DNA of 64,000 nucleotides from Flavobacteriales bacterium (GCA_023957375.1 JAMLHB010000001.1:744001-808000), one strand, 5' to 3'; numbered from the stretch's first letter, positions 46,881 to 56,201 are shown. Numbers and translations: made by a program. Notes: generated from the letters alone by a model not told the origin.

Positions 46881-46905
46881 CTTGGACCGGTTCGCCTGGT
46901 CCAAG
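46881..46905 (+). terminator. possible terminator hairpin after the PaaY-like gene
   Basis: CTTGGACC (46881-46888) pairs perfectly with GGTCCAAG (46898-46905) across a 9-nt loop. There is no T-tract, so Rho-independent action is doubtful. The remaining intergenic stretch to 47120 shows nothing coding. Confidence 0.35.
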
Positions 46906-47120
46906 TGGATGATGTGCAGTAGGCGCTATTCCGCAACGGGTCTACCGGACCCATGGCGCCCGGGATCATGCTTTATTGCGGGATGCTATCATGCCGCCGA
47001 CGCGGCAAGGCAGGGGTGAACGTACAGTCCATGGCCGAAATGCAAAGATCAACACAGGCCCGTTGGCTGATTGGCGGGATCCGCCAGCCTGGAGGCTCCC
47101 GGCTAGCGGAATTTTGTGCC

Positions 47121-47489
47121 ATGCGCGGGATCACGACCATCGGGCTGCTGCTGCTCAGCAACACCTTCATGACCCTTGCCTGGTACGGCCACCTGCGCTT
47201 CAAGGAGCATCCCGTGTGGGCCAAATGGGGCCTCTTCTCCGTGGTGCTCATCAGCTGGGGCATTGCTTTCTTCGAGTATTGCCTGCAAGTACCGGCCAAC
47301 CGCATCGGCTATTCCGCCTACGGCGGCCCGTTCTCCCTGGTGCAGTTGAAAGTGATCCAGGAGGTGGTCACCTTGGTGGTGTTCGTGATCTTCACCCTGC
47401 TTGCATTCAAGGATGAACACCTGCGGTGGAACCACCTGCTGGCGGCGGCACTATTGGTGGCGGCGGTATGGCTGGTGTTCAAGAAGTAG
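47121..47489 (+). CDS. DMT-family small membrane protein (DUF486)
   Basis: 122 aa with four membrane helices. LLLSNTFMTLAWYGHLRF, ISWGIAFFEYCLQVPANRIGY and FSLVQLKVIQEVVTLVVFVIFTLLAF are the conserved DUF486 segments, related to small multidrug-resistance/DMT transporters. Function unknown. The ATG at 47121 follows a GAATTTTG box at 47109-47116. Its stop is 1 bp before the antiporter start, so the two form an operon. Confidence 0.87.
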   Translation: MRGITTIGLLLLSNTFMTLAWYGHLRFKEHPVWAKWGLFSVVLISWGIAFFEYCLQVPANRIGYSAYGGPFSLVQLKVIQEVVTLVVFVIFTLLAFKDEHLRWNHLLAAALLVAAVWLVFKK

Positions 47490-47490
47490 C

Positions 47491-49230
47491 ATGGAGGACG
47501 GCCTGTACAAGGAGCTGGTGGTGGTGCTGGCCTTGGCGGTGGGCATCATCCTGCTGTTCCGCCGGCTGAAGATGCCCGGTGTGCTGGGGTTCATTCTGGC
47601 GGGCATGATCGCCGGCCCGCACATGCTGGGCTGGGTGGGCAACGTGGATCGGGTGAATGAGCTGGCCGAGTTCGGCATGATCTTCCTGCTGTTCGTCATT
47701 GGCATGGGCTTCAGCCTTGCCGAACTGGCCTCCATCGGCACCACCGTGTTCCTCGGCGGCTCCCTGCAGGCGCTGTTCACCATCGGGCTCACCACCGCCG
47801 CCTGCACCTTGTTCGGCCTGCCGCTACCGGCCTCGGTGTTCATCGGCTTTCTGGTCACCCTCAGCAGCACGGCCATCGTATCGCGCGTGCTGCAGGAAAA
47901 AGGCCGGATGGATTCACCCGTCGGGCGCGTGACATCGGGCATCCTCATCTTCCAGGACATCCTGGTGGTGCCCATGATGCTGGTGGTGCCCATGCTGGCG
48001 GGCCACAGCACCAACATCGGCCACGACCTGCTGCTGTTGCTGGGCAAGGTGCTGCTGCTGATCACCTTGGTGTACGTGTGCAGCCGTTGGGCCGTGCCGC
48101 GCCTGCTGCGCACCGTGGCCAAGGGGCGCAACAAGGAGCTCTTCATCCTCACCGTGGTACTGCTGTGCTTTTCGGCGGCATGGGGCACTGCGGCCTTGGG
48201 GCTCTCGTTGGCATTGGGTGCCTTTTTCGCCGGCTTGCTCATCAGCGGCACTGACCAAGTGAACCAGGCATCGGACATGGTGCAGCCGTTCCACCAGTTG
48301 TTCATGAGCTTCTTCTTTGTCAGCATCGGCATGCTGGTGGACCCGGCCCTGTTCACCTCCGCCCCGCTGAAAGTGGCCGGGCTGGCCTTGCTGGTGATGG
48401 GAGGCAAGACCCTGGCAGGCTTTCTGTCCGTGTGGCTGCTGCGCTACCCGGTGCGTACGGCCCTGCAATGCGGTTTGGCCTTGTTCCAAGTGGGTGAGTT
48501 TTCCTTCGTGCTGGCCTTGGGCGGAATTGGCTATGGCCTGCTTAGCCCCGGCCAGCACCAATTGTTCCTGGCGGTCTCCATCATTACCATGGCCGCCACG
48601 CCCATGGTCATGGCACGGTCCAGGCGCATCGCCGGGGGAACGTTCAATCGCTTGCTGCCCCGCACGGGAATGGTGCTGGATGCCCTCCTCAATACCGGCA
48701 CCCCGCCGAACAGTGCGGAGCGGCCGCTGCTGAAGGACCATCTGTTGATCATTGGCTTCGGACTGCCCGGGCAGCACGTGGCCTGGGCCGCACAGAGCAT
48801 GAAGGTGCGCTGCATCGTGGTGGAGGAAGACCCTGAACTGGCCGAACTGGCCATGCAGCGGGGCATCTTCACCATACAAGGCGACGCCACGCAGGAATCC
48901 GTACTGGAAAAAGCCCATGTTGCCACGGCCAGGCAGGTGGTGGTCGCCCTGGCCGACACCGTGCAGGCCCGCCGGGTGACGGCCGAGCTGCACGGCCGTA
49001 CAAGATCCCCCCTCATCGTCAGGGCGAGAACGGCATCGGCTGAAAGTGCGCTTTACGCCGCAGGTGCGCAACACGTAGTGTCCGAAGACATGGAGGCGGG
49101 CCTGGAGCTCATGAGCCTGGCCATGCGCGGGCTTCAGGTCCCCAAAGCGCGCGTGGAGGAGATCGCCTTGCATTTGCGCTTGGTGCACCAAGGGGCGCCC
49201 GGTGAGGGTGTGTCCGGTTTGGCGCGGTAG
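47491..49230 (+). CDS. CPA2 monovalent cation:proton antiporter (KefB-like) with RCK_N domain
   Basis: 579 aa. Residues ~5-390 form about 12 membrane helices of the Na+/H+ exchanger fold (VLGFILAGMIAGPHMLGWV, SSTAIVSRVLQEKGRMDSPVGR, LALGAFFAGLLISGTD). Residues ~415-530 are an RCK/TrkA-N regulatory domain (HLLIIGFGLPGQHVAWAAQSM, GDATQESVLEKAHVATARQVVVAL). It probably exchanges K+ or Na+ for protons under nucleotide or thiol control. The C-terminal TrkA-C domain is missing. It is the second gene of a unit with DUF486. Confidence 0.92.
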   Translation: MEDGLYKELVVVLALAVGIILLFRRLKMPGVLGFILAGMIAGPHMLGWVGNVDRVNELAEFGMIFLLFVIGMGFSLAELASIGTTVFLGGSLQALFTIGLTTAACTLFGLPLPASVFIGFLVTLSSTAIVSRVLQEKGRMDSPVGRVTSGILIFQDILVVPMMLVVPMLAGHSTNIGHDLLLLLGKVLLLITLVYVCSRWAVPRLLRTVAKGRNKELFILTVVLLCFSAAWGTAALGLSLALGAFFAGLLISGTDQVNQASDMVQPFHQLFMSFFFVSIGMLVDPALFTSAPLKVAGLALLVMGGKTLAGFLSVWLLRYPVRTALQCGLALFQVGEFSFVLALGGIGYGLLSPGQHQLFLAVSIITMAATPMVMARSRRIAGGTFNRLLPRTGMVLDALLNTGTPPNSAERPLLKDHLLIIGFGLPGQHVAWAAQSMKVRCIVVEEDPELAELAMQRGIFTIQGDATQESVLEKAHVATARQVVVALADTVQARRVTAELHGRTRSPLIVRARTASAESALYAAGAQHVVSEDMEAGLELMSLAMRGLQVPKARVEEIALHLRLVHQGAPGEGVSGLAR

Positions 49231-49272
49231 GTATTCCGGAACCATCCGGAGCGTTTCGACGTATGACGCACC

Positions 49273-49722
49273 ATGATCGACCAATTGGAAGCCCCCGCAG
49301 TGCAAGCTGCGCAATTGCGCGTCATGCTGGTGGATGACGAGGATGACTACCATCTCATCACACGGATGATGCTGAAAAAGGCCGGTTTCACCGGAACCTT
49401 CACCTCCTTCATAGACCCTGCCGAGGCCCTGCTCTTCCTAAAAGAAGCCGACCAGGCACCGGACCTGCTGCTGGTGGACATCAACATGCCCGCCACCGAC
49501 GGGTTCCAGTTCCTGGCGGAATGTGCAGCGGGAAGGTTGATCGCTTGCGACGATGCCACCACGGTAGTGATGTGCTCCAGCAGCAACAGGCCCGTGGACA
49601 TGGAACGGGCCAGCCGCACCAACTGCATCCGCGAGTACATCGAAAAGCCCCTGACCATGGAGCAATTCAACCGCATTGCGCACGAGCACGCCACACGCAT
49701 TCAAGCCAAAGGCCAAGCATGA
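49273..49722 (+). CDS. single-domain response regulator
   Basis: 149 aa, receiver domain only. Acidic pocket DDEDD (residues 21-25), phosphoacceptor Asp69 in LLLVDINMPATDG, and Lys in EYIEKPLT. It has no output domain, so it must act by protein contact or as a phosphate carrier. Its stop overlaps the next start (ATGA, 49719-49722), placing it first in a three-gene signalling unit. Confidence 0.92.
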   Translation: MIDQLEAPAVQAAQLRVMLVDDEDDYHLITRMMLKKAGFTGTFTSFIDPAEALLFLKEADQAPDLLLVDINMPATDGFQFLAECAAGRLIACDDATTVVMCSSSNRPVDMERASRTNCIREYIEKPLTMEQFNRIAHEHATRIQAKGQA

Positions 49723-50087
49723 AGAAGATCTTGATCATCGAGGATGAAGCCATCATTTCGTTCGGCTACCGCCTCCAACTGGAACAGATGGGATTCGAGG
49801 TGACCGGCAGTGCCGCAAGCAGCGCGGAGGCCGAGAAGCTCATGAAACAGGAACACCCTGACGCCATTATGATGGACGTCTTCCTCAAGGGCGAAAAGAC
49901 CGGCCTGGACCTGGCCCGGGAGATCCGCAAGAACGATCCCCTGCCCATTGTCTTCCTCACGGCCAGCAACAAACCCGAGATCGTGGACGGCATCCGCGAG
50001 CTCGATGGGTGCCATTACCTCCTGAAGCCGATCGACCCCGACGGCCTCAACCAGGTGCTGCACAACATCATGCAGGGCAATGCCTGA
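49719..50087 (+). CDS. single-domain response regulator
   Basis: 122 aa receiver domain. Acidic residues Glu8-Asp9 (IIEDEAIIS), phosphoacceptor Asp53 in AIMMDVFLKGEKTGLDLA, switch Thr in FLTASNK, Lys in YLLKPID. The GxxTGLDLA-type layout resembles receivers paired with HWE/HisKA_2 kinases. Overlaps both neighbours (4 bp before, 8 bp after). Confidence 0.92.
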   Translation: MKKILIIEDEAIISFGYRLQLEQMGFEVTGSAASSAEAEKLMKQEHPDAIMMDVFLKGEKTGLDLAREIRKNDPLPIVFLTASNKPEIVDGIRELDGCHYLLKPIDPDGLNQVLHNIMQGNA

Positions 50088-50805
50088 TACGCCATTGGCG
50101 CTGGATTGGGCCGATGACGACCAGCGCAATGAGCGCCTGCACCAATTTGCCCATGCCCTGAAGAACCGCTTAGGCAGCATTTGGCAAGCTGCCGCGTTGC
50201 TACACGACCTGCCCGAGGGGCCCGAACGCCGACTCTTGCTGGACCTGGCCGAAAAGAACTATTTCCAAGGGGCCCGCGAGCTGGAGGCACTCTTGGATGA
50301 CTTCCGCGTACCCCGCGGCGTGACCAAGTTGCAAAGGGCCCCCTTGGATTTGGCCGCCGTGGTGCAACGGAGCATTGCCAACAATGCGTTCCGCACAAGG
50401 AAAAAGGAACAGGAGGTCCGGTTTATGCAGGAACCGGCGATCGTGGATGGCGATGCCCAAGTGCTGGAACAGCTCTTCGACGCATTGCTCTCCAACGCCA
50501 GCAAATTCTCGCCACAAGGTGCATCAGTGGACGTCGCCGTGAAGCCCGGTGGCCCTTGGGCTGTTGTGGAAGTACGCGATCACGGGGTGGGGCTTTCCGA
50601 GGCCGACCTGAAGCAAGTGTTCACCCGCTACGCCCTGTTAGGCAGCCGCAGCACGGCTGGTGAATCACAGGCCCGCAGCACGTTGGCCCGGGCACGCCAA
50701 TGGGCCGAATTGCACGGTGGCACCCTGTCGGCCAGCAGCCAAGGCCCCGGGTACGGCAGCACGTTCACCGCTACCCTTCCCTTGGTGCGCCAGCACCAGC
50801 AATGA
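50080..50805 (+). CDS. sensor histidine kinase, cytosolic, no input domain
   Basis: 241 aa. The short N-terminus leads directly into the dimerisation helix with His25 in HQFAHALKNRLGSI. The ATPase follows: N-box LFDALLSNASKFSP, G1 VRDHGVGLSEAD, and a shortened end GPGYGSTFTATLPL. It has no membrane or PAS segment, so the signal may come through the two receivers encoded just upstream. Translationally coupled to them. Confidence 0.88.
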   Translation: MPDTPLALDWADDDQRNERLHQFAHALKNRLGSIWQAAALLHDLPEGPERRLLLDLAEKNYFQGARELEALLDDFRVPRGVTKLQRAPLDLAAVVQRSIANNAFRTRKKEQEVRFMQEPAIVDGDAQVLEQLFDALLSNASKFSPQGASVDVAVKPGGPWAVVEVRDHGVGLSEADLKQVFTRYALLGSRSTAGESQARSTLARARQWAELHGGTLSASSQGPGYGSTFTATLPLVRQHQQ

Positions 50806-51741
50806 TCAGGAATCGGCCAGCCGGATGTGCTTGGCCACCCGTTGCCCGCGGGCGTTCAACGCCACGTTGAACTCGAGCATCATGCCCACCTGCAGGACGC
50901 TGAACTCCACTTCCTCCAGGTCGTCGTGCAGAAAGAAGACGTTGTTGTCCGGGAAGCGGATGAAGCCGTAGCCATTGTGCAGGCTCATAATCTCACCGGT
51001 GTACCGCTGGTCGTCCATGGGCGGAGGCGTACCGGCGAACATGCGTTCCGGGTCGCCTTCGCGCGAAAGGGTTTCCTTCTGTACGAACATGTCCCCCACC
51101 ACTTCGTCCGCGTCGCGCAAACCCGATTCCACCAGCTCGGCCATTTCCAACGGATAGCTCACTGTGTTCCACAGGTCTGTGCTGGTTTTGGTGGTCTGCA
51201 GCTCGCCGGAGGCCTCGTCGGTGTATTCAAAATCCCAGCCGAGCAACATGGTTTTGCAGCCCAAGGCGTGCAGTTTGCGCACCAAGGGCACGTGGTCCCC
51301 GTCGCTGGCGATCAGCGCTACCACGTCATAGCGCTTGTGCATGCACAGTTCAAAGGTTTCCAAGGCCATTAGTACGTCGATGCCCTTCTCGCGCTTGCGG
51401 CCCATCAGGTCCTTCACCGGCAGGTAGTGCGTCTGCACCCCGTTGTACATCAGCACATCGTCGAAAACCCGGTCGTAGTACAGCTGGTTGGCCTTCTCGT
51501 TGGCGTCCTTGGCACTGAAGCGCCCCCTGAAGAAGTGTGCATCGATGATGTGGCAAAGGCTCGGAGCGGTGTCCTCCCGCTCGGCGATCATGTGCTTGAT
51601 GAACTCGTGCACCCCGCCGATGTGCAACCGCCGACGGTGCGGATGGACATAGTTGTAGTAGTTGCTCACGTGGGTGAAATAACTGCCGTCGTAGAACACG
51701 CCCACTTTCAGGGCGGGGTTGCGCGGATGGTCGAAATTCAT
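50806..51741 (-). CDS. NYN-domain ribonuclease fused to a cold-shock-like domain
   Basis: 311 aa. Residues ~10-190 form a NYN/LabA (DUF88) nuclease: VGVFYDGSYFTHV carries the first acidic residue, KGIDVLMALETFELCMHKRYDVVALIASDGDHVPLVRKLHALG carries the others. Residues ~245-305 read YTGEIMSLHNGYGFIRF then FFLHDDLEEVEFSVLQVGMMLEFNVALNARGQRVAKHIRL, a cold-shock-domain layout with GYGFIRF as the RNP1-like strand. The fusion suggests a single-strand RNA-guided endoribonuclease. It ends 1 bp after the kinase stop (convergent). Confidence 0.87.
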   Translation of the reverse strand: MNFDHPRNPALKVGVFYDGSYFTHVSNYYNYVHPHRRRLHIGGVHEFIKHMIAEREDTAPSLCHIIDAHFFRGRFSAKDANEKANQLYYDRVFDDVLMYNGVQTHYLPVKDLMGRKREKGIDVLMALETFELCMHKRYDVVALIASDGDHVPLVRKLHALGCKTMLLGWDFEYTDEASGELQTTKTSTDLWNTVSYPLEMAELVESGLRDADEVVGDMFVQKETLSREGDPERMFAGTPPPMDDQRYTGEIMSLHNGYGFIRFPDNNVFFLHDDLEEVEFSVLQVGMMLEFNVALNARGQRVAKHIRLADS

Positions 51742-51766
51742 TGTGGAATAAGTTACTTGTATCGCG

Positions 51767-51774
51767 CAAAGCTA
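51767..51774 (-). promoter_or_regulatory. perfect -7 box (TAGCTTTG) of the NYN gene
   Basis: Exact TAnnTTTG match on the minus strand, 25 nt before the ATG at 51741. Confidence 0.55.
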
Positions 51775-51852
51775 TTTCAGTCCGGTCCAACCTGCGTGCC
51801 TGGTTCAACTTATTTCACAGCCCCGCCCTGGCCGTGGAGCTAACTTTCGCCC

Positions 51853-52413
51853 ATGCGTTGGTGGTTCACGGTTTCCCTGTTGGCAAATGCCACGCTGGCC
51901 CTTGCGCAAGGGAATGAACCCAGGCCGGCCCTTCCCCTGGTGATGGTGGAACAGATCGCCTTGCCACTATCCGCCGTTCAGGTGGAGCAGGCGGCGCGCC
52001 AAGCTTGGCCTTGGACGTTCGGTCAGGAGCCGGGCGCAGGCCTCGTTCCGGGTGAGCCAGGCACCGGGCGCATAGAAGCCGTGGGCCGGTTCAACTACCG
52101 TTCGTCAGCCTTGGGCAACCGCCAGCAAACCTTGGGCGTGATCAGTTACCACGTATCCATTGTGGCCGGGAACGGCTCCTGCATGGTACGGATCTACCAG
52201 TTCAGCCACGCCGGAAACAAGAATGCCCCCGGAGGGGCCGTGAGCCTTGGCCCGCTCTATGAAGGAAACCGCCCCGCCGTGCGGGTGCCGGGAGTAAGCA
52301 TGGCCGTGGCCGGCCGGCTGCACGACGACATGCGGCAACAGGTAACGGCGCATCTGCGGCCAGTGATCGGGGCCTTTGCCGCCCGCCTGCGCCGCGCAGC
52401 GGAAAACCGGTAA
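51853..52413 (+). CDS. exported protein, DUF4468-like
   Basis: 186 aa with signal peptide (VSLLANATLALAQ). The middle (GTGRIEAVGRFNYRSSALGNRQQTLGVISYHVSIVAGNGSCMVRIYQFSHAG) has the strand pattern of DUF4468, a TBP-like fold common in exported Bacteroidota proteins. Function unknown. A TAACTTTC box (51841-51848) lies 4 nt before the ATG. The next gene starts 43 bp after the stop. Confidence 0.75.
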   Translation: MRWWFTVSLLANATLALAQGNEPRPALPLVMVEQIALPLSAVQVEQAARQAWPWTFGQEPGAGLVPGEPGTGRIEAVGRFNYRSSALGNRQQTLGVISYHVSIVAGNGSCMVRIYQFSHAGNKNAPGGAVSLGPLYEGNRPAVRVPGVSMAVAGRLHDDMRQQVTAHLRPVIGAFAARLRRAAENR

Positions 52414-52456
52414 CGATACCCCTCAGTTTTCCGTTGAAGGCCCCAAATTCCTTCCC

Positions 52457-53761
52457 GTGAAAACTTCTTCCTGGTACCTGCTGCCCTGGGTGGCTGCTTT
52501 GCTGGCCGTTGCGTTCGTTATTTGGGATGCCCAGTTGATGTCGCGCACCGTCAAGGTGCAGGAGCGGATGAACGGCCACGTGGCCCAATTGGAGCAGTTC
52601 ACCCATCTGGGCGCTGCGATCGACCGGTTGGCTGTTGCCCATGCAGCAATGGATGATGCCGATGCCTGGGGCCAGGAACTGGCGCGGGTGCGCGACATGT
52701 CCCACCGGGCCTTTGGCCAACCGCAGGCCACAACGTCCATGGCACCGATCCGGGGCCAAATGGAAAGGGACCTGGCCGCATGCGATTCCTTGCACCACCA
52801 AACAAGGCAGCTGGCTTCCGGCAGCGAAGAACTGCAAATGGCCGAGGCCGTTCTGGGGTTGATGATGCAACGCACCAGGTCCCATTTGGACAACGCGGTG
52901 CGCATCGTGCACAAGGAGGGCCTCGGCCAAACCTCCGTGCTGTTGGGCAATCAGTGGAACAGAGCCCAATGGTTGCTGGGGTTGGCCAGCCTGTTCGCGT
53001 TGGTCTGCGCCGTGTTGGCCGCCTATGTGGCCCGGTTGTGGGCCAGTGCCAATGAACGCTCCACCCTGCTGGCGCGCACCGGCGAAGAACTTGAACGGCG
53101 CAACCGCGAGCTGCGGGAAACCATGCTCAGCAAAGAGGAGAAGGAGGTGATGCTGAAAGAGATCCACCACCGCGTGAAGAACAACTTGCAGATCGTGCGC
53201 AGCCTCATCCGGTTCCAAACCGACAAGGTGAGCGACCCGCGCACCCTGGAGCTCTTCAACGAATGCGTGAACCGGGTGGGTGCCATGGCGCTGGTTCATG
53301 AGCAGACCTACATGAGCAAGGACCTGGCAAACATCAATGTGGCCAATTACCTCAACAGCTTAGTGCGCGACCTGGTCTCCGCGTACAATATCCGGATGCG
53401 CTTGAAGATGGACGTGGACATCCAAGTGGATACCCTGGGCGTGGACACCCTTACGCCCCTGGGCCTACTGATCAATGAAGTGGTGAGCAACAGCTTCAAA
53501 CATGCCTTCAAGGGGCGTGACGAAGGCACCATCATCCTGCACCTCAACGGCACGGAGGAAGGCGGATTACTGCTGCGCGTGGGCGATGACGGCATCGGCC
53601 TGCCCAACAAGGACACTTGGCACAAGCCTAACAGCCTTGGGATGGACTTGATCCACACCCTGAGCGGCCAGCTCAACGCCACCATGACCCTCGAGCCCGG
53701 CCCCGGCATGGTCTACCAGCTGATCTCCGCCCCGGAGGTGGAGGTGCGCAGGCGCGCATAG
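52457..53761 (+). CDS. membrane sensor histidine kinase, HisKA_2 type
   Basis: 434 aa from a GTG at 52457; this start gives a short tail before the first membrane helix (WYLLPWVAALLAVAFVIW). A periplasmic sensor region of about 140 residues with no known fold follows, then a second helix (WLLGLASLFALVCAVLAAYVARLW) and a coiled linker. The kinase core has EIHHRVKNNLQIVRSLIRFQTD (His237/His238), LGLLINEVVSNSFKHAF (N-box) and VGDDGIGLPNK. HisKA_2 kinases often signal to single-domain receivers such as those encoded at 49.3-50.1 kb, though the genes are separated by two others. Confidence 0.88.
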   Translation: MKTSSWYLLPWVAALLAVAFVIWDAQLMSRTVKVQERMNGHVAQLEQFTHLGAAIDRLAVAHAAMDDADAWGQELARVRDMSHRAFGQPQATTSMAPIRGQMERDLAACDSLHHQTRQLASGSEELQMAEAVLGLMMQRTRSHLDNAVRIVHKEGLGQTSVLLGNQWNRAQWLLGLASLFALVCAVLAAYVARLWASANERSTLLARTGEELERRNRELRETMLSKEEKEVMLKEIHHRVKNNLQIVRSLIRFQTDKVSDPRTLELFNECVNRVGAMALVHEQTYMSKDLANINVANYLNSLVRDLVSAYNIRMRLKMDVDIQVDTLGVDTLTPLGLLINEVVSNSFKHAFKGRDEGTIILHLNGTEEGGLLLRVGDDGIGLPNKDTWHKPNSLGMDLIHTLSGQLNATMTLEPGPGMVYQLISAPEVEVRRRA

Positions 53762-53947
53762 GTGTTCCGGGTGCTGCATCCCGGCTGTTTCATCCAAGGC
53801 AAGTTGCCACAGGCAAGTACAGGCTGCAAAACAACCCGCAGTCCATTCGTCCAAGGGTGCGGCCCGATGCAGTCGGGAATAACCCGCCCGCGCCCTGTGC
53901 GGTCGGCAAGGCCCATGGCCGGTTACCGGCGTGCTTGCGTTGCGCCC

Positions 53948-53955
53948 TACTTTTG
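53948..53955 (+). promoter_or_regulatory. perfect -7 box (TACTTTTG) of the prolyl oligopeptidase gene
   Basis: Exact TAnnTTTG match, 16 nt before the ATG at 53972. Confidence 0.55.
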
Positions 53956-53971
53956 GCACCCATTTCCCAAC

Positions 53972-56143
53972 ATGAAAAAAGCACTGCCATACACCCTGAT
54001 GCTGCTTGCCGCATGCGGGGCCCCAACGGAGCAAAAGGACATGACCGCCCAGAAGATCGTCTACCCGGAAACCCGCAAGGACACCACGGTGGTGGACGAT
54101 TACTTCGGAACCAAAGTAGCCGACCCCTACCGATGGTTAGAGAACGACACCAGCGCGGAAACAGCCGACTGGGTGAAACGGCAGAACGCCGTGACCCAGC
54201 AGTACCTGTCCTCCATTCCCTTCCGCGACAGCATTGCCCACCGGTATGAGGAACTGTTCAACTTCCCCAAGGAAAGCGCACCCTACAAGGTGGGCAACCT
54301 GTTCTTCTCCTATAAGAACAGCGGCCTGCAAAACCAAAGCGTAATCTACGTACGGACGGGCCTGGAGGGAAAGGATACCGTGTTCATCGACCCCAATGCC
54401 GTGGACCCCAAGGGCACCACCAGCATCGGGCTGATGGGGGCCAGCACCAACGACCGCTACATGGCCGTGAGCGTGCAAAAGGCCGGCAGCGACTGGCAGG
54501 ACATTGCCGTGTGGGACCTGCAAAGCATGAAACCCATGGCCGACACCCTGAAGTGGGCCAAGTTCAGCGGGGTGGCCTGGTGGAAGGACGGCTTCTTCTA
54601 CAGCCGCTACCCGGAGCCGGCCAAGGGCACCGAACTGAGCGCGGCCAGCCAATGGCAAAAGGTGTATTACCACAAGCTGGGCGACCCGCAGGAAAAGGAC
54701 GTGCTGGTGTGGAAAGATGACAAGAACCCCAACCTCTACGTGGGCGTTTCCACCACCGAGGGCGAGGAATTCGCCACCCTCAACGTCACCACCGGCACCG
54801 ACGGCTTTGAGCAGTACTTCTTCGACCTGCGCAAGGGCGCCATGCCCACGCCTTCCACCAAGTGGACCCCGCTGCAACTGGGCTTCGACCACAAAACCGC
54901 CATCATCGCCTTTGAGCCCAAGAGCGGCAAGTTCTTAGTGACCACCGACGTGGAAGCACCCCGCTACCGCTTGGTGGCCGTGGATCCCGCCAAGCCGGAG
55001 CAAGCGAACTGGAAGGACGTGATCCCCCAGAAAGCGGACCTGCTGGAAGGCGTGAGCACCGGCGGCGGACTGCTCTTTGCCAGCTACCTCAAGGACGCCA
55101 CCACGCGCATCTTCCGCTACAACGCGGACGGCAGCGGGGAGCAGGAAGTGAAACTGCCCGGCATCGGCAGTGCGGGCGGCTTTGGAGGCAAACGCGCGGA
55201 CACCTACTCCTTTTATTCCTTCAGCTCCTTCACCGACCCGGGAAGCAGCTTCAAGTATGACTATGCCACCGGCAAGAGCGAGCTCTACTTCCGGCCCGAG
55301 TTGAAGTTCAACCCGGACGAATACGAAACCGAGCAGGTCTTCTTCAACAGCAAGGACGGCACCCGCGTGCCCATGTTCATCGTGCACCGCAAGGGGCTGC
55401 AGAAGAACGGCGCCAACCCTGCCCTGCTCTATGCATACGGCGGGTTCAACATCAGCCTGTCGCCCAGCTTCAGCACCAGCCGCATGATCCTGCTGGAACA
55501 AGGCGGCGTGTTCGCCATGGCCAACCTGCGCGGCGGCGGTGAATACGGCGAGGAATGGCACCAGGCCGGCATGAAGGGAAAAAAGCAGAACGTGTTTGAT
55601 GACTTTGCCGCAGCCGCCGAATACCTGAAAAAGGAAAAGTGGACCGACACGAAGCACTTAGCCATTGAGGGTGGCAGCAACGGCGGCCTGCTGGTGGGCG
55701 CCACCATCACCCAGCACCCGGAGATCTGCGCCGTGGCCTTCCCCGCCGTGGGCGTGATGGACATGCTGCGCTTCCAGAAATTCACCGCAGGCTTCGGATG
55801 GGTGCCCGAGTACGGCAGTGCCGACAACAGCAAGGAGGAATTTGAATACCTCTACAAGTACTCCCCCTTGCACAACATCAAACCGGCCAACTACCCGGCC
55901 ACCCTGGTAATGACCGCCGACCACGACGACCGCGTGGTGCCTGCGCACAGCTTCAAGTTCATCAGCACCCTCCAGCCAGCACAGCAAGGTCCCGCACCGG
56001 TACTGATCCGTGTCGAGACCAACGCGGGCCACGGCGCGGGCAAGCCCACCAGCATGATCATCGACGAACAGGCCGACAAGTGGGCCTTCTTCTTCAAGAA
56101 CATTGGCGTGGTGCCGAAGTACCCGGTGGCGGCAGCGCATTAG
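53972..56143 (+). CDS. prolyl oligopeptidase (S9A) lipoprotein
   Basis: 723 aa. The ATG at 53972 opens a lipoprotein signal (LMLLAAC), so the enzyme is membrane-anchored in the periplasm or outer membrane. It cleaves short peptides after proline. Residues ~40-80 carry YPETRKDTTVVDDYFGTKVADPYRWLEND; a seven-blade propeller follows. The hydrolase domain has YAYGGFNISLSPSF, Ser569 in EGGSNGGLLVGA, the Asp in TADHDDRVVPAHS, and His687 in NAGHGAGKP. Complete. Confidence 0.95.
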   Translation: MKKALPYTLMLLAACGAPTEQKDMTAQKIVYPETRKDTTVVDDYFGTKVADPYRWLENDTSAETADWVKRQNAVTQQYLSSIPFRDSIAHRYEELFNFPKESAPYKVGNLFFSYKNSGLQNQSVIYVRTGLEGKDTVFIDPNAVDPKGTTSIGLMGASTNDRYMAVSVQKAGSDWQDIAVWDLQSMKPMADTLKWAKFSGVAWWKDGFFYSRYPEPAKGTELSAASQWQKVYYHKLGDPQEKDVLVWKDDKNPNLYVGVSTTEGEEFATLNVTTGTDGFEQYFFDLRKGAMPTPSTKWTPLQLGFDHKTAIIAFEPKSGKFLVTTDVEAPRYRLVAVDPAKPEQANWKDVIPQKADLLEGVSTGGGLLFASYLKDATTRIFRYNADGSGEQEVKLPGIGSAGGFGGKRADTYSFYSFSSFTDPGSSFKYDYATGKSELYFRPELKFNPDEYETEQVFFNSKDGTRVPMFIVHRKGLQKNGANPALLYAYGGFNISLSPSFSTSRMILLEQGGVFAMANLRGGGEYGEEWHQAGMKGKKQNVFDDFAAAAEYLKKEKWTDTKHLAIEGGSNGGLLVGATITQHPEICAVAFPAVGVMDMLRFQKFTAGFGWVPEYGSADNSKEEFEYLYKYSPLHNIKPANYPATLVMTADHDDRVVPAHSFKFISTLQPAQQGPAPVLIRVETNAGHGAGKPTSMIIDEQADKWAFFFKNIGVVPKYPVAAAH

Positions 56144-56163
56144 GCGACCCCATACCACCATCC

Positions 56164-56201
56164 ATCAACGCCCCGGCGCCTCTTTGGGCCGGGGCGTTGA
56201 T
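56164..56201. terminator. hairpin between convergent genes
   Basis: ATCAACGCCCCGGC (56164-56177) pairs perfectly over 14 bp with GCCGGGGCGTTGAT (56188-56201), loop of 10 nt. It lies 20 bp after the oligopeptidase stop and touches the last base of the stop codon of the minus-strand gene. No T-tract follows on either strand. Confidence 0.65.
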
